In this document: in pieces, positions 9,049 to 17,637 of the stretch
Position numbering within the stretch: the stretch's first letter is position 1
Layout of the letters: every line of letters starts with the position of its first letter
Source of the DNA: Chitinophaga ginsengisoli
GTDB taxonomy: Bacteria > Bacteroidota > Bacteroidia > Chitinophagales > Chitinophagaceae
Direction: 5' to 3'
Length of the DNA: 64,000 nucleotides
NCBI RefSeq assembly: GCF_003014595.1
Contig: NZ_PYGK01000023.1
Span: 1-64,000, forward strand
Position numbers and translations under genes: made by a program
The notes under the pieces: model-generated
What the model saw: only the letters and a program-made list of their open reading frames with translations
Database searches by the model: none
Told to the model about the DNA's origin: nothing

Positions 9049-10110
9049 ATGATATCGCTAAGTTCAAATTACCCGGTACTGGCCGACCAACAGGCCGTAT
9101 TCAAATCTATTATAGAGAGCCATTGCACAACTTACAAGGAGTGGTTTACCGTTAAACCTGCTGCTGGTAACCTGGAAGACCGACAAATAGCAGCCGGATG
9201 GATATCGCACGGCGGACCTGTTATCAGTGAAGATCGTGTATTCATGGCCATCTCCGGTCACCAGGCTATTATCGTGGCATTGCTTGCTGCCTCTTTGCAG
9301 GGTACGGCTATTGCGGTTGATGAGTTTACCTATTCCAATTTTCTGACCATTGCGCGATTGCTGAATATACAGCTGATCGGCTGCAAAACAGATGACAAGG
9401 GCATGTTGCCTTCGGCATTGGAAGCCGCCAGCGCACAACACCATATCAGGGGCATCTACATCATGCCTACTGTCAATAACCCTACCGGTGTCGTTATGCC
9501 ATTGGAACGCCGCCTTGAACTGATCGATATTGCCCGCAAGAACGGACAGATTATTATCGATGATGATGCCTATGGTTTCCTGGATGATAATCCTCCTGCT
9601 AACTTCGCACAACTGGCGCCAGACCTGGGCTGGTATATTTACAGCCTGTCCAAACCATTCGCTCCTGATGTTAAGGTGGCATTCATTGCTGCTCCTGAGC
9701 AATACAGGGAGCAGATTATCATGATGCTGAAATTAACGTCCAGCAATCCATCCACTTTCTTTACCAGATTCGTGTCGACGGCTATTACCAGCGGGGAGTT
9801 GGAGAACCTGGTCCTCAGGAAACGTGAGGAAGGGAAATACAGACAGACCGAGACAAGAGCCGTGCTCTCCGGGTTTGAAGTATATGGACATGATAATGGC
9901 TTCCATTGCTGGCTGAAACTACCTGCGGGTATTACAGCGGCGGTGTTATATGCTTCTCTGTTGCAGGCAGGGGTCGAGGTAATGCCGGGTACTATCTTTG
10001 CCGCGCCGGGTGTTAGTACAGACGAGTATATCAGAATAGCGATGGGTGCTGAGCGGGATATGAACAGGGTGGTAGAAGGGCTTGAGATTATTAAAAAGAT
10101 GCTTCGGTGA
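9049..10110 (+). CDS. Class I/II aminotransferase (MocR-type catalytic domain without HTH)
   Basis: Fold-type I aminotransferase of about 353 residues. MPTVNNPTG matches the conserved NPTG motif, the PLP-contacting IIDDDAYGF segment follows, and the Schiff-base lysine lies in IYSLSKPF. It resembles the aminotransferase half of MocR regulators, but there is no DNA-binding domain. An in-frame TTG at 9025 gives a longer reading. I chose the ATG at 9049 because the conserved sequence begins after it. It is the second aminotransferase of this operon, so two amination steps, or one amination plus amino-donor recycling, are possible. Confidence 0.85.
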   Translation: MISLSSNYPVLADQQAVFKSIIESHCTTYKEWFTVKPAAGNLEDRQIAAGWISHGGPVISEDRVFMAISGHQAIIVALLAASLQGTAIAVDEFTYSNFLTIARLLNIQLIGCKTDDKGMLPSALEAASAQHHIRGIYIMPTVNNPTGVVMPLERRLELIDIARKNGQIIIDDDAYGFLDDNPPANFAQLAPDLGWYIYSLSKPFAPDVKVAFIAAPEQYREQIIMMLKLTSSNPSTFFTRFVSTAITSGELENLVLRKREEGKYRQTETRAVLSGFEVYGHDNGFHCWLKLPAGITAAVLYASLLQAGVEVMPGTIFAAPGVSTDEYIRIAMGAERDMNRVVEGLEIIKKMLR

Positions 10111-10139
10111 TTCGCGTATTCGTTATTATTTAACGCTCT

Positions 10140-10183
10140 GGGGTTAACGCTAAGTAGCTTCGGGGTTAACGCTAAGTAGCTCC
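10140..10183. repeat. 22-bp tandem duplication
   Basis: Two adjoining copies of GGGGTTAACGCTAAGTAGCT plus YC lie at 10140-10161 and 10162-10183. They differ at one base near the end. Confidence 0.9.
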
Positions 10184-10322
10184 GGTTTCAGTATGGGATG
10201 GCGGTCGGCGCCTCTCTGGAACGCCATTTGGCGTTGTCAAGCGAATAGGGCCTGGGATATCTATTGGGCAGCACCGGTCGTGTCACCGGAGAGCCGAAGG
10301 CCCGCCATTCCCATCTGAAACC
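10184..10322. repeat. Structured segment bounded by imperfect inverted arms
   Basis: The left arm (10184-10204, starting GGTTTCAG) and right arm (10303-10322, ending CTGAAACC) are imperfect reverse complements about 20 bases long. Inside are the hairpins AACGCC-ATTT-GGCGTT (about 10221-10236) and CCGGT-N6-ACCGG (about 10274-10289). The layout is that of a branched RNA or a small mobile repeat. Function unknown. Confidence 0.6.
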
Positions 10323-10411
10323 GCTTGCTACTTTCGCTGTCGCTATTAATGGTTATGCGGTTCCTTTATTATTGTCTGGACTATAATACCGTTATTCGAT
10401 TGTACTGTCGT

Positions 10412-10491
10412 GCCGTTATACTGCTATGCCGCTATACTGTTATACCGTTATACTGCTATGCCGTTATACTGTTATGCCGCTATACTGTTAT
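10412..10491. repeat. Five tandem 16-bp repeats
   Basis: Five contiguous units of the form RCCGYTATACTGYTAT lie at 10412, 10428, 10444, 10460 and 10476. A decayed unit precedes them from about 10386. The period is not a multiple of three, so this is not a protein repeat. Confidence 0.9.
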
Positions 10492-10589
10492 ATGGTTGTA
10501 CTATCACACCATTTCCTTATGATGGTATGGAGAAACCTTTGCTGTTGTAAACATTACTGTAAATGATGTGTTAATTATAGCCAGAGGAA

Positions 10590-10618
10590 TTTAGAGAGGC
10601 AAGAATGTTCTACCTTCG
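10590..10618 (+). promoter_or_regulatory. Probable dps promoter
   Basis: TTTA at 10590-10593 and TACCTTCG at 10611-10618 are near-consensus, with a 17-base spacer. The start codon at 10639 leaves a short leader. Confidence 0.45.
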
Positions 10619-10638
10619 CAATATTAAACAAGCGACAT

Positions 10639-11115
10639 ATGAATACGAATATTGGTATTACCGAAGCAAACAGACAGCAGGTTACTAACCAGCTGGCCAA
10701 ATTACTGGCTGACGAGTTCCTACTTTATACTAAGACCCGTAACGCACACTGGAATGTAGAAGGGCCCGATTTTCACTCCATGCATCTGTTCTTCGAAGCA
10801 CAGTACAATGAACTGGATGAGATCATGGACAGCGTAGCAGAAAGGATCCGTACGCTCGGTCACTATGCTCCGGCTACCCTGAAAAGCTTCCTGGAACTGA
10901 CTCACCTGACAGAATACAGCGAACAGCCAAATGACAGTATGGGCTTCATTAAAGAATTACTGGGAGATCACGAAAGCATTATCGAGTTCCTGAGAGGTAA
11001 CATTGATGCATTTGCCAATACTTATAAAGATGCAGGTACCAGTGATTACATCACAGGATTGATGGAAACGCATGAGAAGATGGCCTGGATGTTACGTGCG
11101 CACTACCGCAAATAA
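10639..11115 (+). CDS. dps: Dps-family DNA-binding ferritin-like protein
   Basis: Dps protein of 158 residues. Dps forms dodecamers that oxidise and store iron and protect DNA in stress. The dinuclear site motif is clear: H37 in RNAHWNVEG, then FHSMHLFFEAQYNELDEIMD near 45-64 with conserved H, D and E ligands, followed by VAERIRTLG. Length and spacing are normal. It is monocistronic, with its own promoter and a downstream hairpin. Confidence 0.93.
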   Translation: MNTNIGITEANRQQVTNQLAKLLADEFLLYTKTRNAHWNVEGPDFHSMHLFFEAQYNELDEIMDSVAERIRTLGHYAPATLKSFLELTHLTEYSEQPNDSMGFIKELLGDHESIIEFLRGNIDAFANTYKDAGTSDYITGLMETHEKMAWMLRAHYRK

Positions 11116-11138
11116 TTACCAACCTACTCTCTATAAAA

Positions 11139-11168
11139 GAATCCCGCGGCCTGAATGCTGCGGGATTC
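11139..11168 (+). terminator. Hairpin after dps
   Basis: GAATCCCGC (11139-11147) pairs with GCGGGATTC (11160-11168). The downstream T run is weak. It also faces the convergent GAF-protein gene and may serve both strands. Confidence 0.65.
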
Positions 11169-11235
11169 CCATTTATATGAATGCTGGTCAAATATTTATG
11201 ATGAAAATTCAGGGCCAATTGTTGTCGATATGTCG

Positions 11236-13611
11236 CTAATTGGCGCGTCCCCTTTTTGGTATCTCCTGAAAATTTATGGGGGCAACCCCTACCCTTAGCG
11301 CCCTTAACCCGGTCAGTCCCTGGAGGTTTTCCAGTTCCAGCTCTTCCAGGTCATTGTTCAAGGTCCCTTTCTCCTGCAGATAGTGAATAAAAGGGAGATA
11401 GTCTTCAATGTCCTTCTTATCAAAATAAATCAGTACGATCTTTCCTGGCTGCGTTAACCGCTCTTCAGAATTATGGATATGTACCTTATCGATCCGCTTT
11501 TTGATCATCTGGTATCGGATGTTATAGGCGCCCTCCACATCAAACTTTCTTTCATCGGCCCTGAAACTGATATCAATGGTATGATTGTGCACGAAGATCA
11601 GCTGCGTGGTATGCAGCGCGATCGGCATATCCGGTAGTAACGACGCCGTCAGCTGTGCTACTGCCGCCATAGAAGACAGCTGCCATAAGCGCAGATTTTT
11701 CAGGTGGAAGTGATTGAATGGATGATTGGGAGAAAAGGATTGCCCTATGTAGATGTCATATTCCACTCCGTCTGTTCTGAACTTTTCAAAATAACAGGGA
11801 TATGAATTCTGTAGCTGGTCTTTCTCTGATTCAAAGTAGTTATTGACCACATTATTGATCATCTGCATAGACAGCTCCAGTGCATGTTTGTTGCCATACA
11901 CGTTACTATTGAACTTTTCCAGCGCTGTCATATAATCCGCCAGCAAGGCATTATCGCCATTATGTTTTGACAGGTGCGTCAGATAAGGCGTTGTCTCTTC
12001 CCGGAAGAAGGTTACCAGTTTATTCTCATCACTGCCATTCAGCTGTTCCTGTTTCAATACCTCTTTCCACTTACTACATTTATAGATCATCTCTTCCTGC
12101 AACACAGAATGATGTTCCACCTGCAAAGCTGTTAAGGTGTTCATCAGCAGGTTCAGATGGTTATCCAGGTCGGAAATGATGGCCTTATTCCTTTCCACAG
12201 TGGAATTCCTGATATCGATGGCGCCATATAACGGATATACCTCATTGAAATGGATGGTTTCTGCTTTTTCCGGCAGGCCTCTCTTCCTGTTATACAGGTA
12301 GTGCCAGGCCACCTCATTAAATTTCCACTGTACAGAGGGCTGTATGGAGGTAAATTTCTCCTTGATGATACTTTCTATCTCCAGGTTAAATTCATCAATA
12401 TAGACCTGCATCAGGCTTCCTATGGCCGCTAATGCCGGTTCCAGTAATGAAACAGCTCCTTCATCAAATGTATCATCGCCCCAGGTATGCATTGCCAGCA
12501 CTCCTACTGCCTGGCGGTTATAAAATACCGGCATCAGCGCAAGGGATCTGACCTTTAGTTTCCGGAAATGATCCAGGAAACTGACCTCCATCTCCTTCGC
12601 AGCAAAAAGATCTTTAGAGAAAAAGGAGTTCGGATTGGAGAAGTAGCCTTTGGCCTGCTTACGGAAAACTTCCGGCGACAGCCGTTCTCCCCATACTTCA
12701 AACAGGATGCCTGTGCCCCCTTTCTTGTATCCATATACCGGTTCATTATTCACTGTTACCAGTGGGAACAGGTCAAATTCTATCTTTTTATTTCCTACTA
12801 TCGTTTTGAGCGACTGGATAACGTGCTGATAGCTGGTCTCATCGTTATCCGGTGTTCTTGCCAGTCGCACGCTCTCTATATTTTCAACGGCCTTCGCAGC
12901 AGTAACATCTGATATAGTTACCATCGTTATCCCTCTGAACTTAAACATCGACAAAGGCAGCAGCTTTTCAAAGACCTCATATCCTTCCTCTTCCGCCATA
13001 CGCACGGACAGTTCTGTGAAGTCGGGCGTTGGCAATGCGCCTACGGGTACTACTTCCAGGAAATCGGTATTGATATGCACCGCAAAGTATTGCAGCAGCC
13101 CTGTTTCTGTATTGACACCTGCATGGTATTGTTCTGCCGGTACAGGAATGCGGAAGTTATACAGGCGCTGCAGGATGAAAGAATATACGATCTGCAGCCG
13201 GCTTTGATGGTATTGTTCAGGTGTTTTAGTCACCACATACTTATCCTGATCTGCTACAGTATTCTGCATTAAATCATACAGCAAGCTAGTGCCATAACAG
13301 ATAATTGGCTGGAATGGGATACCAAGTCCCCAGGCTATTTCATATTCATCTGCCAAGGGAGGGGATAAACAGACGTACATCTGTTCCAACAACTCTTCAT
13401 ATTCATGAATGTTCTCAAGCGTAAGGTCAGGGTCCTGTACATTGTGCTTATCAAACAATGTGAGTGCATTCCTGTATATACCAGCCTTGGCCGTTTTCTC
13501 TCCAGCTACCCGTTTACGGAGGTAGTTAATGAAGGGAGTAAAGGAAATGGCCGCGTCCAGCGGTAAAGGGAGGCCTTTGTTGCCGGAAAGGTCCAGTATG
13601 TTTTTTCTCAT
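11236..13611 (-). CDS. Large GAF-domain protein, function unknown
   Basis: A 791-residue cytoplasmic protein without signal peptide or clear membrane segment. The stretch around residues 355-440 (RSLALMPVFYNRQAVGVLAMHTWGDD) has the pattern of a GAF small-molecule sensing domain. Both flanks are unassigned. The last 150 residues are rich in charged segments. I see no kinase, cyclase or DNA-binding motif, so this is probably a sensor or scaffold. It has its own promoter element and stands alone. Confidence 0.7.
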   Translation of the reverse strand: MRKNILDLSGNKGLPLPLDAAISFTPFINYLRKRVAGEKTAKAGIYRNALTLFDKHNVQDPDLTLENIHEYEELLEQMYVCLSPPLADEYEIAWGLGIPFQPIICYGTSLLYDLMQNTVADQDKYVVTKTPEQYHQSRLQIVYSFILQRLYNFRIPVPAEQYHAGVNTETGLLQYFAVHINTDFLEVVPVGALPTPDFTELSVRMAEEEGYEVFEKLLPLSMFKFRGITMVTISDVTAAKAVENIESVRLARTPDNDETSYQHVIQSLKTIVGNKKIEFDLFPLVTVNNEPVYGYKKGGTGILFEVWGERLSPEVFRKQAKGYFSNPNSFFSKDLFAAKEMEVSFLDHFRKLKVRSLALMPVFYNRQAVGVLAMHTWGDDTFDEGAVSLLEPALAAIGSLMQVYIDEFNLEIESIIKEKFTSIQPSVQWKFNEVAWHYLYNRKRGLPEKAETIHFNEVYPLYGAIDIRNSTVERNKAIISDLDNHLNLLMNTLTALQVEHHSVLQEEMIYKCSKWKEVLKQEQLNGSDENKLVTFFREETTPYLTHLSKHNGDNALLADYMTALEKFNSNVYGNKHALELSMQMINNVVNNYFESEKDQLQNSYPCYFEKFRTDGVEYDIYIGQSFSPNHPFNHFHLKNLRLWQLSSMAAVAQLTASLLPDMPIALHTTQLIFVHNHTIDISFRADERKFDVEGAYNIRYQMIKKRIDKVHIHNSEERLTQPGKIVLIYFDKKDIEDYLPFIHYLQEKGTLNNDLEELELENLQGLTGLRALRVGVAPINFQEIPKRGRAN

Positions 13612-13639
13612 GGCGTAGATCTCTTTGGAGCGTTTGGTA

Positions 13640-13647
13640 CAAATTTA
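13640..13647 (-). promoter_or_regulatory. Minus-7 element of the GAF-protein gene
   Basis: On the minus strand the bases read TAAATTTG, a match to TAnnTTTG, 29 bases before the ATG. No clear upstream TTTG is seen. Confidence 0.45.
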
Positions 13648-13658
13648 GGGAACATACA

Positions 13659-14042
13659 CTACTTATCCACCCTAAACACCGTCTCCAGCAATATCCCTGC
13701 CGGCGTACGCAGGAAGATCCGCCGCTCGCCTATATCCGGCAGATCCATGGGTGAAAATTTTATTTTCAGATCGATCAGTCTTTGTTTAAATCCCTCATAG
13801 TCTTCCATGTAAAAAGCAGTATGATCAATTGCTTCCGCAGCGCTATTTCCACTTCTGTCATGATAAAATGAGCTGGGTATAAGATGCACCAGCGGCGTAT
13901 CTTTCCAATATAACCAATACCCCGGCATGGCCCTGGCAATAGAGGCTGGTCTTGGTCCTTCCACCATGTCAAAAACGCGGATAAAAAAATCTCTTGTTTC
14001 CTCCAGATGATCTGTTCGCAGGGTAGTATGGTCGATGTGCAT
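13659..14042 (-). CDS. VOC-family (glyoxalase/dioxygenase superfamily) protein
   Basis: A small metalloenzyme-fold protein of about 127 residues from the ATG at 14042. The start MHIDHTTLRT is the usual VOC opening with a metal histidine. A second histidine lies in AIDHTAFYM and an acidic residue in ILLETVF. An in-frame TTG at 14111 would add 23 residues that do not look like the family, so I prefer the ATG. It lies downstream of the araC-type gene on the same strand and may be controlled by it. The substrate is unknown. Confidence 0.8.
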   Translation of the reverse strand: MHIDHTTLRTDHLEETRDFFIRVFDMVEGPRPASIARAMPGYWLYWKDTPLVHLIPSSFYHDRSGNSAAEAIDHTAFYMEDYEGFKQRLIDLKIKFSPMDLPDIGERRIFLRTPAGILLETVFRVDK

Positions 14043-14139
14043 ATGCCTCGTTTTTAAATTATCCTGTACAAAGTTGAGATAATGCCAGGGATGGAAAGTT
14101 GAACGAAACAATGATTATCCTGTACAAACAGAGGATGAC

Positions 14140-14958
14140 TTAAAGCGCTTGTTGCTGCTTCTTAAACGCAGAAGGCGTCTGCTTAAAATACGCTTTAAAT
14201 GACCTGTTCAGGTGACTTTCGTCGCTATACCCGAATTCTTCTGCCAGCTGGGATACCGTCTTATTTCTTTCTACCAGTTGTTGAGCAATCAGTTTCAATG
14301 CATATTCCTGTACATACTTTTTATAAGTGGAGCCAGTGGCATTTTTGAAGTACTGGTTAAAGTAACTTTTGCTGATATGAAAAGTATCCGCCATCTTTTG
14401 TACGGCCAGCAAATGTTTATCTGCAATATGCTGGTGGATATAGTTAAGGACTGACTGGATCTTGTCATCTTTAGCAGTAGGCGTGTGCTCGCCTGCATTT
14501 CTTACTGTCAGGGCCATGATCAGCGATAATGCATTTTTAATGATGATCTGCTGATAAGGCGTATCCTTACGGTGCTCAGTAATGATCAGTTCCATCAGCG
14601 GTACAATATGCTGTTTATTATTGCTTGTAGCAGACAGTTTACGGTATGGTGAAGAAAGGCGGTTAAAAAGCTCTTTAAACCTGGCATCCTGCAGGTAATC
14701 CTGGAAGAAGTCTTCATGGAACTTTACCAGGCAGACTGCTGTTTTCTCCTGAAAAATAAAGAAGTGGCTATCCTGCGGAGCAAGGATGAACAGATCTCCC
14801 TTTTCATAGTTATAACCATGGCCGTTGATCATGTGCTGCCCTTTTCCCCGCATAATAAAGAGCAGTTCATAGTGGGTATGTTTATGCAGGGGCAAGGGCC
14901 ATTTGTCGGTGATCACATAATCGATTTCCAGCTGCTGTGTAAGGTTCCTTGTATACAT
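14140..14958 (-). CDS. AraC-family transcriptional regulator
   Basis: A 272-residue regulator. The N-terminal half is a cupin-like sensor (LPLHKHTHYELLFIMRGKGQ, with the HxHxxxE pattern near 25-31). The last 100 residues hold two helix-turn-helix motifs (FHISKSYFNQYFK and FGYSDESHLNRSFKAYF). A perfect 22-bp palindrome lies 7 bases before its start codon, which suggests autoregulation. The likely target is the adjoining VOC gene. The inducer is unknown. Confidence 0.9.
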   Translation of the reverse strand: MYTRNLTQQLEIDYVITDKWPLPLHKHTHYELLFIMRGKGQHMINGHGYNYEKGDLFILAPQDSHFFIFQEKTAVCLVKFHEDFFQDYLQDARFKELFNRLSSPYRKLSATSNNKQHIVPLMELIITEHRKDTPYQQIIIKNALSLIMALTVRNAGEHTPTAKDDKIQSVLNYIHQHIADKHLLAVQKMADTFHISKSYFNQYFKNATGSTYKKYVQEYALKLIAQQLVERNKTVSQLAEEFGYSDESHLNRSFKAYFKQTPSAFKKQQQAL

Positions 14959-14965
14959 AGGCGAA

Positions 14966-14987
14966 AATTACGGGAATTCCCGTAATT
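14966..14987. promoter_or_regulatory. 22-bp perfect palindrome upstream of the araC-type gene
   Basis: AATTACGGG joined to its reverse complement around AATT (14966-14987) is a perfect palindrome. It lies between 8 and 29 bases upstream of the start codon. It could be an operator, or an RNA hairpin that covers the ribosome-binding region. Confidence 0.6.
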
Positions 14988-15039
14988 CTCTGTTTCCGGT
15001 TAAACGGTTCTATAAAATGGAGGTGTATAAAGAAGTCTG

Positions 15040-16146
15040 TTAAAAGCTTTGTATCAGTCTTATACCGGGTGTAACTCCTTTAAAGAATTCATGAAAATAC
15101 AGGACAGGCTCTATCTTCGTTTTTCCTTCAAATAGCGACATCCGTCCTACACCTGCCCGGAAAGTATGTTTGTCAAAATAATCCCCACTGCGGTGAATAA
15201 GATAACTCACAGAAAAGACATATTGCAGATAAGGCTCCTTTTTTTCCACTTCCTTCCTTCCCGGTCCTCCGCCATATACCAGTGTCAGGAAGTCGTTCCG
15301 GTAGGTTTTCACTTTGCCTTCACTATTCTTTCCAAAGAAGAAGTTAGGTTCCCAGTAGATCCCAAATTCGTGTGTTCTACCTGTACTACCCATGGTGCCG
15401 GTTATGACGGTAGCGCCCAGGCTGAAAGATGGCACAAAGTAATTTTTGTAGTTCTGGATATTGGCCGTCGGCGTGAAGGCCAGGTAGTCGCCGTGGGAAT
15501 AAATCGAACCTGCCGGCATTTTAGACGATATAGTATAGTCCTTTTTGAGATGCATCATGCCTTTATCGCCTTTCACCCAGTTGGAGTATACATTTTCGCG
15601 GAGGCTGACCAGCCTTGCCTGTAAACGCCCATCTGCATAAGTGGCAAGATCATCCAGGCGGTTCAGAAAGAAACTGATCCTGTAACGGTGGATAGTTTTG
15701 GCGCCAGGTACAGGTACTACACCAATGAAATGCACGGTATCCTGTTCCAGTTTCAATGCGGCCACATCATTCTGTTGTATGAGGAAACTCTTGCCGGCAG
15801 GTCTTGCCTGCCTGATACGGATCTTCTTTGCTGCAGGTGGTTCCATTACATAATCGATACGTTTTACGGAAAGTTCGTCGGACAGGGAATCTTTCAGTGG
15901 GCTCAGATCTTTCAGAAAGATCTTCAGCAATGAATCGATATTTCCAACGTGGGCAAGGTCTCTCATATCTACCAGTTCTACCTGCATTTTATCACCCTTA
16001 TCGAGGGCGATGAAAAAGCGCTTATTGATCTCGTTCGTGGGCAGGTCAAAGACCCGGTCTTCATTCGCGGCGGATTGATTCTCCTGGGCATACGCTACCC
16101 CGGTGATGCTCATAAAGAGCATCAGAAAGTAAATGTTCGTCTTCAT
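15040..16146 (-). CDS. Secreted protein, possible outer-membrane beta-barrel, function unknown
   Basis: A 368-residue protein with the signal peptide MKTNIYFLMLFMSITGVAYA. The N-terminal part is soluble and charged. The last 150 residues alternate hydrophobic and polar residues with aromatic girdles and end in LIQSF, as outer-membrane strands do. It is the third gene of a unit with the sigma factor and the membrane protein upstream (8 bases to the latter). The unit resembles sigma/anti-sigma/effector operons of this phylum. No enzyme motif is visible. Confidence 0.7.
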   Translation of the reverse strand: MKTNIYFLMLFMSITGVAYAQENQSAANEDRVFDLPTNEINKRFFIALDKGDKMQVELVDMRDLAHVGNIDSLLKIFLKDLSPLKDSLSDELSVKRIDYVMEPPAAKKIRIRQARPAGKSFLIQQNDVAALKLEQDTVHFIGVVPVPGAKTIHRYRISFFLNRLDDLATYADGRLQARLVSLRENVYSNWVKGDKGMMHLKKDYTISSKMPAGSIYSHGDYLAFTPTANIQNYKNYFVPSFSLGATVITGTMGSTGRTHEFGIYWEPNFFFGKNSEGKVKTYRNDFLTLVYGGGPGRKEVEKKEPYLQYVFSVSYLIHRSGDYFDKHTFRAGVGRMSLFEGKTKIEPVLYFHEFFKGVTPGIRLIQSF

Positions 16147-16154
16147 GTTACTAT

Positions 16155-16814
16155 TTAATTTTTGGGCGAGAGTGTTGTTTTCTGTGTCTTATCGGCCACT
16201 ATCTGGCTGGCAAAACCAGCAGGACCGCTAAGGCCTATTTTAAATTGTTTGTGTTCAGGATATACATAGGCGTTGCCGATCACATCACCACCGACGTCAT
16301 TGATATGCACCACCCGCATTTTTTTGGGTGCCGCCGCTACTGTCGTCGTCTCTGCCAGCATAGTATCGGGATGAGGAATTGCCTTTATAATGGGTGGTAA
16401 TATGGTGGCTACATCCGATATTATAGCAGGTGTTTTTTCCTTTACATGAAGCGGCTTTTTTCCTGTAGGGCTATCCATCGGAGTTGGTACTGCGGGGCTT
16501 TTCACGATAACAGGTGTTTCCTTTATATCCGATTCCTTCTCCTGCATCTTCTTTTTATACGGATTCGCTACATATGATGCCGGAGGCGGGAAGTTTCCTT
16601 TACGTTCCAGTTTCAGGAGAAGCAGCCCTATAACAGCCAGGAATAAACAGGCCGCTGCCCAATACCAAGCCCCCCTCTTTTTAATTTTTTTTCCGTCCAT
16701 CCGCTGATGCAAACGGTCCCATGCAGCCACTTTATCAAGCGGCGCCTCACCTGGCAAACTTTCCAATTCATCCAGCTTACCTATCCAGCTATTACTGTGT
16801 TTTTCGTTTGACAT
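16155..16814 (-). CDS. Single-pass membrane protein, candidate anti-sigma factor
   Basis: About 219 residues from the ATG at 16814. A short cytoplasmic part (about 1-48) precedes one transmembrane helix (WYWAAACLFLAVIGLLLL) and a Pro/Lys/Thr-rich periplasmic tail. Its start overlaps the end of the sigma-factor gene by 23 bases, which suggests translational coupling. By topology and position it should be the anti-sigma partner. No zinc-finger ZAS or FecR motif is visible, so this is inference. Confidence 0.7.
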   Translation of the reverse strand: MSNEKHSNSWIGKLDELESLPGEAPLDKVAAWDRLHQRMDGKKIKKRGAWYWAAACLFLAVIGLLLLKLERKGNFPPPASYVANPYKKKMQEKESDIKETPVIVKSPAVPTPMDSPTGKKPLHVKEKTPAIISDVATILPPIIKAIPHPDTMLAETTTVAAAPKKMRVVHINDVGGDVIGNAYVYPEHKQFKIGLSGPAGFASQIVADKTQKTTLSPKN

Positions 16815-17346
16815 ACTCAATATTTTGCTGCACAAGCATTTTCTGTAATAAAGATTTGGCCTTGCTTAACTGGGACTTGGAGGTACCCTCCGATATTCCC
16901 AGTAGTCCCGCTATTTCCCCGTGATTCATGCCCTCAATGACGTACAGGTTGAATACCGTTCTGTAACCTGCCGGCAATTGTATGACAAGGTTGAAGATCT
17001 CTGCGGCCGACAGGTTGTTCAGTACATCTTCTTCCAGGGCCACTGTTTCCGCTACATGTTCTGACACTACCACAAATGCGCTCTTCTTTCGCAGAAACAT
17101 CAGGCATTCATTGATCATGATCCGCTTCACCCAACTGTGCAGGGCGGCATCTCCCTGGTAACTCAGGTCCGGCAGAGATTTAAAGAACTTATAAAAGCCA
17201 TCCAGCAACAGCTCTTCAGCATCCTGCTGGTTCCTGACATAGCGGCGGCATACCATCAGCATCTTGTCCGACAACAGGTCAAACAGATAGCGCTGGGCGG
17301 CCGTACTGCCTTTTTTAGCTTCTTTTATGAGTTCTGGTATAGTCAA
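16792..17346 (-). CDS. ECF-type RNA polymerase sigma factor
   Basis: A 184-residue sigma-70 family protein. Region 2 covers about 20-90 (LLSDKMLMVCRRYVRNQQDAEELLLDGFYKFFKSL) and region 4 about 115-170 (LPAGYRTVFNLYVIEGMNHGEIAGLLGISEGTSKSQLSKAKSL, split here only for description). The only suitable start is a TTG at 17346. It heads a three-gene unit with the membrane protein and the secreted protein. The TTG lies only 27 bases from the divergent metalloprotease-like gene. Confidence 0.87.
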   Translation of the reverse strand: MTIPELIKEAKKGSTAAQRYLFDLLSDKMLMVCRRYVRNQQDAEELLLDGFYKFFKSLPDLSYQGDAALHSWVKRIMINECLMFLRKKSAFVVVSEHVAETVALEEDVLNNLSAAEIFNLVIQLPAGYRTVFNLYVIEGMNHGEIAGLLGISEGTSKSQLSKAKSLLQKMLVQQNIEYVKRKTQ

Positions 17347-17373
17347 GAGAACAGCGGGTTTGTACTTCTATAA

Positions 17374-17634
17374 ATGCAGTTTACAGAGAAAGGGTTGCCT
17401 CGTCAAATAAATTTTCCTGAGGGGAATATTATGGCGGGGTTGCCTCGCTTAAAAAACAAAGAGAATTTCTACAAATTGGTTATTCATGAACTGGGGCATA
17501 ATATGGGATTACAACATTGCCCCGTTCCTACCTGCTATATGCGCGATGCCAAAGGTGGCGACCCTACAGGAGAAGAAAAGGCGTTCTGTAAAAAGTGCGC
17601 CGCTTATCTGCAAAAGAAAGGCTGGAAATTATAA
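17374..17634 (+). pseudogene. Archaemetzincin-like zinc metalloprotease, C-terminal part only
   Basis: The 86-residue reading contains the full archaemetzincin signature: HELGHNMGLQHC, then four residues, CYM, fifteen residues and CKKC. Three histidines bind the catalytic zinc and the cysteines form a second zinc site. Family members are usually about 170-190 residues, so the N-terminal half is missing. A TAA stop stands directly before the ATG. Only 27 bases separate it from the divergent sigma gene. It may be a decayed remnant or a minimal form. The unbroken frame and intact motif leave this open. Confidence 0.6.
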
Positions 17635-17637
17635 TGC

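Larger units (their letters stand above)
10111..10638. other. Repeat-rich non-coding region before dps
   Basis: The 528 bases hold, in order, a 22-bp tandem duplication, a foldable segment bounded by inverted arms, a 16-bp tandem array and the dps promoter. Each is listed separately. I see no coding sequence. The open frame across the array is a by-product of the repeat. Confidence 0.7.

Noticed and set aside
10386..10491. CRISPR array
   Set aside because: The repeats are contiguous, with no unique spacers, and no cas genes are nearby.
10325..10522. 65-residue open frame with repeated CRYTVIPLYCYAVILL-like units
   Set aside because: It is only the translation of the 16-bp tandem array. There is no start context or protein character.
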